Source: AWTP1-13 sp963832445 (lineage in GTDB: Bacteria; Pseudomonadota; Alphaproteobacteria; Rhizobiales; Hyphomicrobiaceae). Taken from it: a stretch of 64,000 nucleotides of DNA. Positions 1 through 8,690 of this stretch are shown piece after piece. A model generated the notes under the pieces. That model was not told where the DNA came from. It searched no databases and saw only the letters and a list, made by a program, of their open reading frames with translations. The translations under genes were made by a program, and so were the position numbers. Where the stretch lies: assembly GCA_963832445.1 (NCBI GenBank), contig CAWHUM010000011.1:62001-126000 (forward strand). Direction: 5' to 3'. Numbering within the stretch: the first letter of the stretch is position 1; each line of letters starts with the position of its first letter.

Positions 1-1481
1 TCGCCGAACTGCCCGTGCCCGCCCGACTGCTTCTTGTGCCGGCCGCGGACATCCTCGACCCCCTTGCGGATGGTCTCCTTGTACGGCACCTGGCGGGGCT
101 TCGACACGGCCTCCACGCCGTACTTGCGCTTCAGCCGCTCCAGCGCCACCCGCAGGTGCATTTCGCCCTGGCCCCACAGCACCATCTGGTGCGTGTCCTT
201 GGCGTGCTCCAGCTTGAGGGAGGGGTCCTCCTCCATCAGGCGCGCCAGCGCGCCGGTGAGCTTCACCTCGTCCTTGCGGTCCTTGACGTTGATGGCCACG
301 CCATAGACCGGCTGGGAGGGCTCCGGCGCGGGGATCTGCACGCTGCCGCCCTTCTCCGCCGACAGCGTCTCGCCGGAGAGGATCTTCTCGAGCCGCCCGA
401 GCGCCACCGTCTCGCCGGCCTTGGCGGGCGCGCGCTTCTTGGCGTCCTGCCCGGCCAGGGAGAAAGCGGCTGCAGCGCGCTCCTCCGAGCGCACGCCCTG
501 CACGACGGTGCCTTCGCCGAACTCGCCGGCCAGCACCCGCACCACGCTGATCTTGCCGCCATGCGGCGTGTACATCGTCTTGATCACATGGGCGGCCGAC
601 TTGGCGTTCTCGAGCTTCAGGCGCCTTGCGGTCGTCTCGACGAACGGCGCCTCGTGACGCAGCGCCTTCAAGAGCCGCAGAATGCCGTTGCCGTTCTCGG
701 CCGAGCCCAGCAGCACCGGCACGATCAGTCCATCCTGCACCTCCTTGACGAGGTCGGCGAACACCTTCTCGCGCGGCGGCTGCACGTCGGCCAGCAGCTG
801 CTCCATCAGCTCGTCGTCGTAGTCGGCGAGCTGTTCCAGCATTTTGAAGCGGGCTTCCGTCTCGCGGTCCCTGACTGCGGCAGGTATGTCGACGACCTCG
901 GCATTGGCCTGCTTGCGGTAGACGAAGGCGCGCTCCAGCGCGAGGTCGACGAAGCCCGAGGCCGCGCCGTTCTCCCAGATCGGGATCTGGCGCAGGACGA
1001 GCGGCTTGGCGCTCGCGGGCTGCAGCATGGGGAGGATGTCGCGCACTTGGGCGTCGAAGGAATCGATCTTGTTGAGGAAGAGGAAGCGGGGGATGCCCCG
1101 GTCCTCGAGCTGCTTGAGGATGAGCTGCAGCGCCGGCACGCGCTTGGGATCGGGCTCGCACACGACCACGGCCGCATCGCAGGCCGTAAGGGCAAGCGCG
1201 CCTTCGTGCTGAAACTCGATGGAGCCCGGGCAATCGATGAAAGTAAACTTGTCGTCGAGAAACGTGGCGTCGGCGATGTTGAGCTCGACGCTCATGCCGT
1301 GATCGCGCGCCTCGGGCGTACCGTCGCCCACCGTGTTCTTGTCAGTTACCTTGCCTTGGCGCGTGACGGCGCCGGCGCGCGCCAAGACGGCCTCCAGCAA
1401 GGTGGTCTTGCCCGAGAGGTACGGCCCAACCAGTGCGATGCAGCGGGAGCTGCGGGCGGCTGAGCCACCATTCTGCCCCAT
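1..1481 (-). CDS. Elongation factor G-like translational GTPase, 3' end beyond the window
   Basis: The minus strand encodes the first ~493 residues of an EF-G-like protein whose C-terminus lies off the left edge. Seen: a P-loop at residues 19-27 (GPYLSGKTT), the G3 motif DCPG at 83-86 and the G4 motif NKID at 137-140. The visible part ends in the region of EF-G domain IV. The start is the ATG at 1481-1479, with GGAGGAAC 5-6 nt upstream. The P-loop reads GPYLSGKTT rather than the AHIDAGKTT of the fusA product of the str operon, and no ribosomal protein genes are adjacent. I therefore take it for the EF-G paralogue common in alphaproteobacteria (FusA2-like). Its cellular role is not established by the sequence. 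Confidence 0.9.
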   Translation of the reverse strand, partial: MGQNGGSAARSSRCIALVGPYLSGKTTLLEAVLARAGAVTRQGKVTDKNTVGDGTPEARDHGMSVELNIADATFLDDKFTFIDCPGSIEFQHEGALALTACDAAVVVCEPDPKRVPALQLILKQLEDRGIPRFLFLNKIDSFDAQVRDILPMLQPASAKPLVLRQIPIWENGAASGFVDLALERAFVYRKQANAEVVDIPAAVRDRETEARFKMLEQLADYDDELMEQLLADVQPPREKVFADLVKEVQDGLIVPVLLGSAENGNGILRLLKALRHEAPFVETTARRLKLENAKSAAHVIKTMYTPHGGKISVVRVLAGEFGEGTVVQGVRSEERAAAAFSLAGQDAKKRAPAKAGETVALGRLEKILSGETLSAEKGGSVQIPAPEPSQPVYGVAINVKDRKDEVKLTGALARLMEEDPSLKLEHAKDTHQMVLWGQGEMHLRVALERLKRKYGVEAVSKPRQVPYKETIRKGVEDVRGRHKKQSGGHGQFG

Positions 1482-1633
1482 GAGTTCCTCCGTGATGCGC
1501 TCAGGCAAAGGGAGGCTCAAGCTCGCGCGCGCCCGCGCCTGAGCTTCACGGGGCGCGTGACAGTATCGTGAACCCGAGCCCGAGCGAGCGCAAGCACTCA
1601 CATCAAATTTTGCTCTTCAACCAAATGACAGCT

Positions 1634-1647
1634 TGTCGTGCACGACA
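1634..1647. promoter_or_regulatory. Perfect 14-bp palindrome in the 1482-1966 intergenic region
   Basis: TGTCGTGCACGACA is a perfect 14-bp palindrome about 150 bp upstream of the EF-G-like gene. The whole 1482-1966 stretch has no convincing gene: the frames open in it have no ribosome binding site and no recognisable motif. The palindrome could be an operator for a dimeric regulator of the EF-G-like gene or of the small ORF at 1967; nothing else supports a particular regulator. Confidence 0.3.
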
Positions 1648-1966
1648 GTGCTCGTATTCGCGACAACTACAGACGCATCAGGTGAAGGCGCAACACACCC
1701 GTTCGCGTTTTGCCGATGGCCCGATGCTGATGCACGTCGCGTGCTGCACTGGCCGCATGCAATTTTGCTGGATGCAGTGCGCCTGCCCGATCTCGCATCC
1801 GCGAAGTGCAGCGCAGCAAGCACCTGATCACGATCTATTGCGATATTTGTCTTGACCGGCGGCAGGAATGACGCGCAAATCGCCGACAACATACGGCAAG
1901 ACGTGTCGGGCGCGGGGTCCAGGAGTTTTTGCCTGGACGGGACTTGAGCTTGCGAGTTTAATTGCC

Positions 1967-2197
1967 ATGGGAATGGAGACGCTACAAAGCGCTGCGCGGG
2001 CGGCCGGCTTTGCAATGGCCACGTCGGAAGACTGCGAAGAGGAACGCTCACCCCGCGCAATCGAGCGCACGGAGTGGCGGCCGACGGAGGCGCTGCTTCT
2101 GCGATTGGCCGAGCCGCAGCAGCCTGGCAAGTTTGCGGACGCCATGAAAGCTGTGTTGGGTTTCTTCGGGCGCGGCGCTCCAGCCTCGCCGGCTTGA
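1967..2197 (+). CDS. Small hypothetical protein (76 aa)
   Basis: An open frame from the ATG at 1967 encodes 76 residues rich in Ala, Arg and Glu, with no signal peptide, membrane segment or motif I recognise. There is no clear Shine-Dalgarno sequence. A longer frame to 1868 exists but its N-terminal part looks non-coding. In favour of a real gene: it is followed 27 bp later by a perfect 9-bp stem hairpin that could end its transcript, and it fills an otherwise empty space. I treat it as possible only. Confidence 0.3.
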   Translation: MGMETLQSAARAAGFAMATSEDCEEERSPRAIERTEWRPTEALLLRLAEPQQPGKFADAMKAVLGFFGRGAPASPA

Positions 2198-2223
2198 CGC
2201 CGCAAACATGGTGATCGGATGGC

Positions 2224-2254
2224 AAGGGCCGCAGTAGCGGCCCTTCGTCGTTTC
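2224..2254 (+). terminator. Hairpin, possible terminator
   Basis: AAGGGCCGC, loop AGTA, GCGGCCCTT is a perfect 9-bp stem at 2224-2245, followed by CGTCGTTT on the plus strand. The T-tract is weak. It sits between the small ORF ending at 2197 and the 3' end of the convergent GNAT gene, so it may serve either transcript. Confidence 0.45.
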
Positions 2255-2262
2255 GGCCGAAA

Positions 2263-2745
2263 TCATGGATCGAGATCGCGCTCGAACAGCAGCACTTGCG
2301 GCTCCGACGCGCTCACTCCGACTTGGGTGAACCCGAGCGACAGGTAGAGCGCTTGCGCTTCCAGCATGGTAGGCAGCGTATCAAGGCAAATGCGGCGGTA
2401 GCCCAAGTGCCTCGCTTGCGCCATGGCGGCCAACGCCAGGTGCCGGCCGAGACCTTGGCCACGCGCTGCCGCTCGCAGATACAACCGCTTCATCTCGCAA
2501 AGCTCGGGCGCGCCCGCGACGGGCCGCACTGCGACGCACCCCACCAGTGCGCCGCTGGCGGTGTCGCGCGCCAGAAGCATTTCTCCTTTGGGCGGGGCAT
2601 AGTCGCCCGGCAGATTTGCCATCTCGGCGTCGAAGTCCTGAAAGCACAGGGAGACGCCTATGCCGGCTTCGTACTCCCGCAAGAGGGCCACGATTGCCGA
2701 CCGCTCGGCCTCGTTGAACCCACGCTCGGTTCTAAATCGCATCAT
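2263..2745 (-). CDS. GNAT family N-acetyltransferase
   Basis: 160 residues with the GNAT fold signature. The acetyl-CoA pyrophosphate loop RGQGLG is at residues 95-100, after a beta4-like segment (ELCEMKRLYL), and an ALYLSLGF C-terminal helix/strand typical of the family follows. Such enzymes transfer acetyl from acetyl-CoA to an amine; the substrate cannot be read from the sequence. Two tandem ATGs (2745 and 2742) are possible starts. The first overlaps the TGA of the small upstream membrane ORF, which suggests translational coupling. The frame stays open further upstream, but that extension lacks GNAT character. Confidence 0.85.
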   Translation of the reverse strand: MMRFRTERGFNEAERSAIVALLREYEAGIGVSLCFQDFDAEMANLPGDYAPPKGEMLLARDTASGALVGCVAVRPVAGAPELCEMKRLYLRAAARGQGLGRHLALAAMAQARHLGYRRICLDTLPTMLEAQALYLSLGFTQVGVSASEPQVLLFERDLDP

Positions 2746-2864
2746 TGATAAAGGGTTGCCGCCCACACCAGCAGCGCAGCGGCGAGCAGCAGCAGGGCGG
2801 CGCGCCGGTAGAGCCGGCACTCCCCGCAGTCCCAGGCCGCGCGCAGGCGTTGTGAAAGCTGCAT
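2742..2864 (-). CDS. Very small single-pass membrane protein (40 aa)
   Basis: A 40-residue frame from the ATG at 2864: a polar, Arg-rich N-terminus with two Cys (CGEC) and then a hydrophobic helix (AALLLLAAALLVWAATLY) up to the C-terminus. AAGG lies about 8 nt upstream of the start, and the stop overlaps the start of the GNAT gene. No family is recognised. It may be a real small membrane protein or merely a leader ORF that couples translation of the acetyltransferase. Support is the hydrophobic segment plus the stop/start overlap only. Confidence 0.4.
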   Translation of the reverse strand: MQLSQRLRAAWDCGECRLYRRAALLLLAAALLVWAATLYQ

Positions 2865-2936
2865 GGGATGACCTTGAGCGGGAATGAGCCCTCTGGCAAG
2901 ATCGCTTCGGCGCAGCGTCAACGCAAGCATTTCGCC

Positions 2937-3248
2937 ATGAAGGTCCTATCGTTCGAGGCTGCCCGTGCCAGGCTACGCCCGGCACGGCCGATGCTGCCGG
3001 TGCTGCCGCCGGCGGCGCTCAGCGGTTCCGTCTCCGCCAATGCACGCGCGCATCCGGCTGACGACGTCGAAGACCGCATCCGCATGCGGCAGAACATTGC
3101 AGCGATGGTGGTGATCGTTGCCATCGTCGGGTTGGGCAGCTGGCTCATGGACAGCCTGCGCCACTATTCCCGCATCCAGACGTGCATCGAAGCCGGTCAC
3201 CGCAATTGCGTGCCGCTGGACCACAAGTATCAACCGTCGCCCTATTGA
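2937..3248 (+). CDS. Hypothetical single-pass membrane protein (103 aa)
   Basis: From the ATG at 2937 (MKVLSFEAARARLR) the protein has a basic/proline-rich N-terminal half, one transmembrane helix around residues 55-75 (NIAAMVVIVAIVGLGSWLM) and a short C-terminal tail with two Cys (IQTCIEAGHRNCVPLD), probably on the periplasmic face. The tail resembles those of short proteins in other Hyphomicrobiales, but I know no function. It is divergent from the GNAT gene and convergent with the anti-sigma gene (15 bp apart). An in-frame start at 2868 would add 23 polar residues and is less likely. Confidence 0.6.
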   Translation: MKVLSFEAARARLRPARPMLPVLPPAALSGSVSANARAHPADDVEDRIRMRQNIAAMVVIVAIVGLGSWLMDSLRHYSRIQTCIEAGHRNCVPLDHKYQPSPY

Positions 3249-3263
3249 TCCGCCTTGTGCCGG

Positions 3264-4079
3264 CTACTGTGCCTGCGGGCGCTCGGGCGTGGCCTTGGCA
3301 GCATCCTGAGCTTCGAGCTGCGCATACACGGTGTTGGCAAGGCTCGACAGCTCGTCGCGTGTCAGCCGGCCGGACAGTGCGTAGGCAAGCGGCCGGTCGA
3401 TCCAATAGAACGAGCCGAAGCCATCGCGCTCATAGAAGCGGAACGACGTGTTGTTGAGCCCGGTCTCCTTGCGCACGTAGAGCGTCAGACGGCGCCCGCT
3501 GCCGTCCTCGTACATGAACTGCGCCGCCGGCAGGCCGTTCTGGTCGGGCAGCAGCCGGCCGCCCATCAGCCGCCAGCCGAGGTTGCCGAGAGCCGGCGCC
3601 CGCACGTCGGCGCCGACGCGCTTGGCCAGCCAGCGCACCAAATGCGCCTCGTCGGCCCTGACCTCGACCGGGTGGCGCACCTCCGGCACATAGACGGTAT
3701 GCGCGCCGAGCGCGGTCGCCACGAACGCGACCTCGGCACCGCGCGGCTCGGCCAGCAGCCCCCGCCCGAGATAGCCGACTGCGCCCGCTGCGATCAGGAG
3801 AATGGCGGCCGCGACCCACCGGCCTGTCGACAGCAGGTCCAGGCGCCAACCGACGAAGCGGCCAAGGGCCTTGTTCAGCTGCGGCGGGAGGGGGGCCTCG
3901 AGCCGGCCAGCGTAGCGGTGCTTGAGGGCCTCGTTGAGTTCGCGCAACTCCCGCGCCAGCTCGAGGTCGGCGGGCGCGGCCGACAGCAAGGCCTCCAGCT
4001 CGGCGCGCTCTTCGGGCGCCAATTCGCCATCCACATAGGCATGCAGCTCGGTCTGGCTGATCCGGCGGGGCCCGCTCAT
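3264..4079 (-). CDS. Membrane-bound anti-sigma factor
   Basis: 271 residues. The cytoplasmic N-terminal domain (about 1-80) starts ISQTELHAYVDGELAPEER, the usual opening of anti-sigma factors that hold ECF sigma factors. One membrane helix follows at about 87-105, then a ~160-residue periplasmic domain. The His-x3-Cys-x2-Cys zinc motif of ZAS proteins is not present. The gene overlaps the upstream sigma gene by ATGA (4076-4079), so the two are translationally coupled and likely made in fixed ratio. The expected role is to sequester the sigma factor until a periplasmic signal releases it. The signal is unknown; the neighbouring cytochrome genes hint at redox or envelope stress. Confidence 0.85.
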   Translation of the reverse strand: MSGPRRISQTELHAYVDGELAPEERAELEALLSAAPADLELARELRELNEALKHRYAGRLEAPLPPQLNKALGRFVGWRLDLLSTGRWVAAAILLIAAGAVGYLGRGLLAEPRGAEVAFVATALGAHTVYVPEVRHPVEVRADEAHLVRWLAKRVGADVRAPALGNLGWRLMGGRLLPDQNGLPAAQFMYEDGSGRRLTLYVRKETGLNNTSFRFYERDGFGSFYWIDRPLAYALSGRLTRDELSSLANTVYAQLEAQDAAKATPERPQAQ

Positions 4080-4594
4080 TTGACCCTCCGCAACGATGGC
4101 CGGCTGTTGTTGTCGCCGCCCTGGTAGTCCATCAGCCCGCGCAAACGCTCGCGTCCGCGCGCGAGCCGCGACATCACGGTGCCGACCGGAATTTGCAGCA
4201 CCTCTGCGGTCTCAGCGTAGCTCAAGCCTTCGAGGCCCACCAGCAGTACGACCCGCCGCTGTTCGCCGCTCAGACGCTGCAAGGCGCTGTCGAGATCGTG
4301 GCCGCTGGCGCCGTCGGCCGCCGGCTCGGACTGGTCCACCCCCAGGCTCTCCAGCCCCACGTGCGGCGGCCGGCGCGACCGGCGGCGCAGGCCGTCGACG
4401 TGCAGGTTGTGCAGGATGGAGAACAGCCACTTGCGCGGGCTGTCGCCTTCCCGCCACTGGCCGAGACGCGCCAAGGCCCGCTCCAGGGTATCTTGTATCA
4501 GATCGTCCGCCTCGCCGTCGTCGCCCAGCAAAGCCCGCGCGTAGCGGCGCAAGCGGGGTATTTCGGCTGCGACGGCTTCACGGCGCGAAACCAG
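4076..4594 (-). CDS. ECF-type RNA polymerase sigma factor, probable CTG start
   Basis: Region 2 (DDLIQDTLERAL, then KWLFSILHN) and region 4 (LSGEQRRVVLLVGLEGLSY, then GTVMSRLARGRERL) are both clear. The family normally starts some 20 residues before RRYARALLGD. In this frame there is no ATG or GTG between the upstream TGA (4611-4609) and that motif. The only start with a good ribosome site is CTG at 4594-4592, with GAGGGAG 7 nt upstream, giving 172 residues that begin VSRREAVAAEIPRLRR. A TTG at 4552 would cut into region 2. The gene is followed by its anti-sigma gene with a 4-bp overlap and faces the cytochrome c' gene across a 198-bp gap, which may hold an autoregulated promoter. Confidence 0.88.
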   Translation of the reverse strand: MVSRREAVAAEIPRLRRYARALLGDDGEADDLIQDTLERALARLGQWREGDSPRKWLFSILHNLHVDGLRRRSRRPPHVGLESLGVDQSEPAADGASGHDLDSALQRLSGEQRRVVLLVGLEGLSYAETAEVLQIPVGTVMSRLARGRERLRGLMDYQGGDNNSRPSLRRVK

Positions 4595-4792
4595 GGCGCG
4601 GCTCCCTCAAGGCGTAACGATCACCCGCACAGACGCTCGGGGGGTCGAGTTTATTCCCGCTTGCCCGTCAAAACAAAGTGTGTGTTGACGGCATTTACAC
4701 GTCACAACGCCCAAGTACTCTTAACAAGTGCGGTATTTCGGCCAAGCCGCGCCGCAAGCGGGCGGCGTCAATTGGACTTAGGGAGGAACTGC

Positions 4793-5278
4793 ATGCTGAA
4801 GCGCGTAGGCTGTCTCATTGTGCTCGGAGCCGGCGCCATACTGGCAACCGGCAGTCTGGTCGCCTACGCCCAGGGCCAGGACGCCATAGCCAAGCGCCGG
4901 GCGGTGATGAAGGCTATTGCCACGGCTGGTACCGAAACCTTCAAGATGTCGAAGGGGGAGCTGCCCTTCGACCTTGCCAAGTTTCAATCCGTAATGAGCA
5001 CCTACCAGACCCAGGCAGCGAAGCTGAAAGACCTGTTCCCCGACAGCTCCAAGACCGGCGATACCGATGCGTCGCCCAAGATCTGGACTGCGCGGGCCGA
5101 GTTCAACGCCGCCATCGATACCTTCATCGCCACGGCCAAGGCCGCAGCGGCAGCGATCAAGGACGAGGCCACTTTCAAGGCCGAATACCCCAAGGTCTTG
5201 CGCAGCTGTGGCGGTTGCCACAAGGAGGCGGACGGCTTCTCTCCAAGGCTGGCCGACAGCTTCAAGAAGCTGAAGTAG
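4793..5278 (+). CDS. Cytochrome c' (class II c-type cytochrome)
   Basis: 161 residues. A signal peptide ends near residue 26 (AYA). A four-helix-bundle-like mature part follows, with the single haem motif CGGCH at residues 139-143, close to the C-terminus, which is the mark of class II cytochromes c. The protein is periplasmic. The family binds NO or O2 or carries electrons. The start at 4793 has GGAGGAAC about 7 nt upstream. It is divergent from the ECF sigma operon and followed by a broken diheme cytochrome, so a common redox or stress circuit is plausible, though inferred. Confidence 0.9.
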   Translation: MLKRVGCLIVLGAGAILATGSLVAYAQGQDAIAKRRAVMKAIATAGTETFKMSKGELPFDLAKFQSVMSTYQTQAAKLKDLFPDSSKTGDTDASPKIWTARAEFNAAIDTFIATAKAAAAAIKDEATFKAEYPKVLRSCGGCHKEADGFSPRLADSFKKLK

Positions 5279-5385
5279 CAATCCCATCGGCAAGTTGCGG
5301 CCGCGCGCGCCCAAGCGGCGTTGCGCGATCGCCGCGCCACAGTGTACGAGCGACGCTACGCAAGAGGCTCCAAGCCGGAGATGCC

Positions 5386-6310
5386 ATGCTCGCTCGTGCA
5401 CTCGTTGTCGTTTGCCTGATCGCGGCGGCGTTGGCGGTCGCCCTCTATGCGCTGACCGCGCCTTCAGCCTGGTCGCAGCGGCTCGAGAGCCGCGCGGCCG
5501 ATCTCGCCAACGGCGAGACCATGTTCAATGCCGGCGGCTGCGCCTCGTGCCATGCCACGCCCAAGCAGGACGACAAGCGCAAGCTCGGCGGCGGTCTTGC
5601 GCTCGCCACGCAGTTCGGAACCTTCAAGGTCCCCAACATCTCCCCCGATCGCACGCTTCGGCATCGGCGCCTGGTCGGAGGAGGCGTTCGTCAACGCCAT
5701 GCTGCGCGGCGTCGGCCGCAACGGCGAGCACCTCTATCCGGCATTTCCCTACACCTCCTACCAGCGCATGACGCTCGACGACGTGCGCGACCTGTTCGCA
5801 TTTCGTGAGGACCCTGCCGGCGGTCAGCGGTGCCTTCCGAGCCGCATGCGCTGCCCTTCCCGTTCAACGTGCGGCTGGGGCTCGGCCTGTGGAAGCTGCG
5901 CTATCTCGACGGCAAGGCGTTCGCACCCGATCCGAGCAAGAGCGCCGAGATCAACCGCGGCGCCTACCTCGTCGAGGGACCCGGCCACTGCGCCGAGTGC
6001 CACAGCCCGCGCGACGTCTTCGGCGGGATCATCGCCGAGCGTCGGTTCGCCGGCGGCATGAACGCCGAGGGCAAAGGCTGGGTGCCGAACATCACGCCGC
6101 ACGCAAACGGCATCTCGTCGTGGTCGGCCAAGGACATGGCGTTCTTTCTCGAGCACGGTCTGTCACCCGATGGCGCGCCCGTCGGCAACGAGATGGCAGA
6201 CGTGATCTCCAACACCGCAAAGCTGTCAGCCGCAGGACCGCGAGGCCATGGCGACCTACCTCAGATCGCTGCCGCCCCGTCCGGGTAAGGCACCACCGCC
6301 CAAGAAGTGA
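5386..6310 (+). pseudogene. Diheme cytochrome c, broken by about four frameshifts
   Basis: An N-terminal membrane anchor/signal (MLARALVVVCLIAAALAVALY) leads to a first haem site CASCH and, ~160 residues on, a second CAECH, as in the diheme cytochrome subunits of membrane dehydrogenases. The reading frame is lost near 5650 (after NISPDRT), near 5803 (before RTLPAVSG), near 5830 (before PSEPHALPFPF) and near 6222; the last piece would end REAMATYLRSLPP...KK at 6310. Each break is mended by a one-base change, and the peptide on both sides matches the family. Either the gene has decayed or this stretch was sequenced poorly. Four indels in 0.9 kb would silence it if real. Confidence 0.8.
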
Positions 6311-6611
6311 GGTGCAGCCGGAACTGTCTTGGCGGCCGCATAACCGATCTAATTCCTCTGCAGCGCATGTGTCTGCTTTCACAGTGCGAAGGCGCCTATG
6401 CAAGCTCCGGCATCTTTCCGCCCGATTGCGGCGGCAGTCATACCAATTGACGGTGCGCATCGCGCTCGGGGGTAGTAGCGCGCGTACGTTGGGGAGATTA
6501 GTCAGTCAAGAGGGCAACTTCTGTGATCGCGTCTGGATACTCCAGACGGGAAAGGGCGTTGATTCGAGGACGGGCGCGGCGAGGAAAAGCAGCAGGCAAA
6601 GGCACGATCGC
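6311..6611. other. 301-bp intergenic region, no gene seen
   Basis: This gap between the broken cytochrome and the carboxylate-amine ligase holds no frame with family character and no strong hairpin. It presumably carries the promoter of the ligase gene, but no convincing -35/-10 pair stands out. Confidence 0.5.
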
Positions 6612-7682
6612 ATGAACTTCACGTTCGGGATCGAGGAAGAGTTCTTCGTCGTCTGCGAGGACACGCAGATGCTGGAGCCCACGACGCACGAGGCCTTTCT
6701 GGCCCGGGCCAAGCAGCTCTCCTGCGGCGCCGTGCGGCGCGAGCTGCTGCAGTCGCAGGTGGAGGCGGCTACGCCGGTTTGCAACACGTTTTCCGAGGCG
6801 CGCGGACACCTCTTGCGCTCGCGCAAAGCCTTGGCGGCAGCCGGGCGAGAGCACGGGTTGGCGGTCATTTCCGCCGGCACGCATCCGACGGCAGATTGGC
6901 CCCTGCAGCAGCAGACCGACAAGCAGCGCTACGACGCGGTGATGGCGGAGCTGCAGATTCTCGGACTGAGAAATCTCGTGTGCGGCATGCACGTGCACGT
7001 GGAGGTGCCCGACGACGATCTGCGTCTCGACGTCATGCGGCGCGCTATTCCCTTCCTGCCCATTCTGCTGGCGCTTTCCACGTCGTCGCCGTTCTGGCGC
7101 GGCATGAACACCGGCTTCTCCAGCTATCGCCTGACCTCCTACGACGAGCTGCCGCGCACCGGCCTGCCGCCGTTGTTTTCCGACTGGCTGCAGTATCGCG
7201 GCTATATCGAGACGCTGCGCGAAGCCGGCGTCATCCGTGATGCGAGCTACATCTGGTGGGCGATCCGCCCCTCGCACAAGTATCGCACCCTGGAGCTCAG
7301 AATTCCCGACGCGTGCACTTCGCTCGACGATGCCATCACGGTCGCCGCGCTCTATCGCTGCCTGGTGTGCGCTCTGATGGCGGACCGCACGATCAACAGC
7401 GCCATCAATTCGCCGACCCGCGCGCTCGCCAAGGAGAACAAGTGGCGCGTGCAGCGCTTCGGCTTGCGCGCGGAGCTGATCGACCCGTTCCGGGAGCGCG
7501 CCGCCATCGATGCGGCTGGCGCTGCGCGGCGACTGGTGGAGATGCTGCGGCGGCAGGCTGCGGCGCTCGACTGCCTCGCCGAGGTCGAGCACGTGGAGAC
7601 CATTCTGCAGCGCGGCACCAGCGCCGACCGCCAGCTTGCGATATTCCAAGCGGCGGTTGGCGAAGGGCTGCACGGACGCTGA
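6612..7682 (+). CDS. Carboxylate-amine ligase of the YbdK/GCS2 family
   Basis: 356 residues, close to E. coli YbdK (~370). It opens FTFGIEEEFFVV, the conserved N-terminal strand with the acidic residues that bind Mg-ATP in glutamate-cysteine ligase type 2 enzymes. The GMHVHVEV motif is near residue 120 and a Trp-x-Arg-Pro stretch (IWWAIRPSHKYRTLELRIPD) is near residue 215. The family joins a carboxylate to an amine with ATP hydrolysis and has weak gamma-glutamylcysteine ligase activity; the natural substrate is uncertain. The start is chosen at the ATG immediately before the conserved strand. Confidence 0.9.
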   Translation: MNFTFGIEEEFFVVCEDTQMLEPTTHEAFLARAKQLSCGAVRRELLQSQVEAATPVCNTFSEARGHLLRSRKALAAAGREHGLAVISAGTHPTADWPLQQQTDKQRYDAVMAELQILGLRNLVCGMHVHVEVPDDDLRLDVMRRAIPFLPILLALSTSSPFWRGMNTGFSSYRLTSYDELPRTGLPPLFSDWLQYRGYIETLREAGVIRDASYIWWAIRPSHKYRTLELRIPDACTSLDDAITVAALYRCLVCALMADRTINSAINSPTRALAKENKWRVQRFGLRAELIDPFRERAAIDAAGAARRLVEMLRRQAAALDCLAEVEHVETILQRGTSADRQLAIFQAAVGEGLHGR

Positions 7683-7808
7683 AGCATTGCAGAGGGTCAA
7701 GGCCTGGCTGCAGGAGGAGACTTCAGCCTGCTGCCATGAAGCGGCCGTATAGAGCCGGGTTGGGTTCCACCTATTGTTTGTTTCTGGTTTCTTGATTCTG
7801 GGGCCTCG

Positions 7809-8663
7809 ATGCGGCGCGGGACGATGAGCAGGCAGAGCGTCGGCTGGTACGTGACCTTCGCCATCCTGGCGGTTGCTGTGTCGCTTGCCGTCTATGCGCT
7901 GACCGGCGACAGCGCCGTGGGCGCTGCCTCGCGCTTCCTGTGGAACGCTCTGGTCTTTCTGGTCAACGGCGCCATCCGGCTGTTTGGCGGTCTCGTGCTC
8001 GTACTGGCCAGGGGGGTCGGGCTGCGGCGGCTTTCGCGGCTCGCCACCTTGCTGACCGGCGTTGGCCTCGCCTACGCCGGCAACCTCATCCTCAGCGACG
8101 AAAAGCTCAAGCGCGCGCACGGCTGGCGCGGCAAGCTCAAGGCCGCCGTCACGCTCGCCAGCAAACGCTGGCGGGCCCTGCACCTCGGCTGGAAGCTCGC
8201 CATTGTCGCCCTCCTGATCGCCAGCCAGCTCTATCTCCATTTCCTGCTGATCGTCTTTCCCATCGCCTTTCTGGTGCCAGTCCTGCGCCGCCTTTGGATC
8301 CGGATCGTCGATCTCGTCTTCGGCAGCTGGTACTGGCGCACCTTCGGGCACCTGCATCGCACGATGGTGGCCGCGCTCGAGGCCATGCCGGGCCCCCGGC
8401 ACGCGATCGGCGCGGTGCGGCTATGGCGCATCCGCTACCTGTGCGCCTGGCGGCTGTGGAAGTACGACCCGGCCTATCGCGACCCCCGATCCGGCCAACG
8501 CTGGATCAGCTTCGTCGAGCCCGTGCGCCTGTGGTGGCAGGGCAAGCTCGACCGCTACGTCGGCCGGCCACTGCTATCTGGCCGCAAGCAGGCGGGGCCG
8601 CCCACCTCGCATCGCGTCCGGGACGCGCTGGCTGTAGTGCGCACGGCGACGCCGAAGGCGTAG
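7809..8663 (+). CDS. Hypothetical membrane protein (284 aa)
   Basis: Hydrophobic stretches lie at about residues 13-32, 42-66, 78-92 and 127-158, so three or four membrane helices. A basic, Trp-rich C-terminal half follows (WKLAIVALL..., RLWRIRYLCAWRLWKYDPAY) that is probably cytoplasmic. I do not recognise a family. Starts at 7809 or 7824 are both possible. A palindromic repeat unit (8691-8811) lies directly after the stop. Confidence 0.7.
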   Translation: MRRGTMSRQSVGWYVTFAILAVAVSLAVYALTGDSAVGAASRFLWNALVFLVNGAIRLFGGLVLVLARGVGLRRLSRLATLLTGVGLAYAGNLILSDEKLKRAHGWRGKLKAAVTLASKRWRALHLGWKLAIVALLIASQLYLHFLLIVFPIAFLVPVLRRLWIRIVDLVFGSWYWRTFGHLHRTMVAALEAMPGPRHAIGAVRLWRIRYLCAWRLWKYDPAYRDPRSGQRWISFVEPVRLWWQGKLDRYVGRPLLSGRKQAGPPTSHRVRDALAVVRTATPKA

Positions 8664-8690
8664 CCGCGCGCTTCGTGGCGAGGCATAGTT

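Noticed and set aside
15..1463. 482-aa plus-strand open frame
   Set aside because: It lies antisense to the EF-G-like gene. Its product is Leu/His/Arg-rich without motifs, while the minus strand shows P-loop, DCPG and NKID.
1617..2225. 202-aa minus-strand open frame
   Set aside because: No family character and no ribosome site; composition (Arg/Ala/Ser/Pro) is that of a random frame in GC-rich DNA.
6498..8402. 634-aa minus-strand open frame
   Set aside because: Antisense to the carboxylate-amine ligase and the hypothetical membrane protein, both with better coding features.
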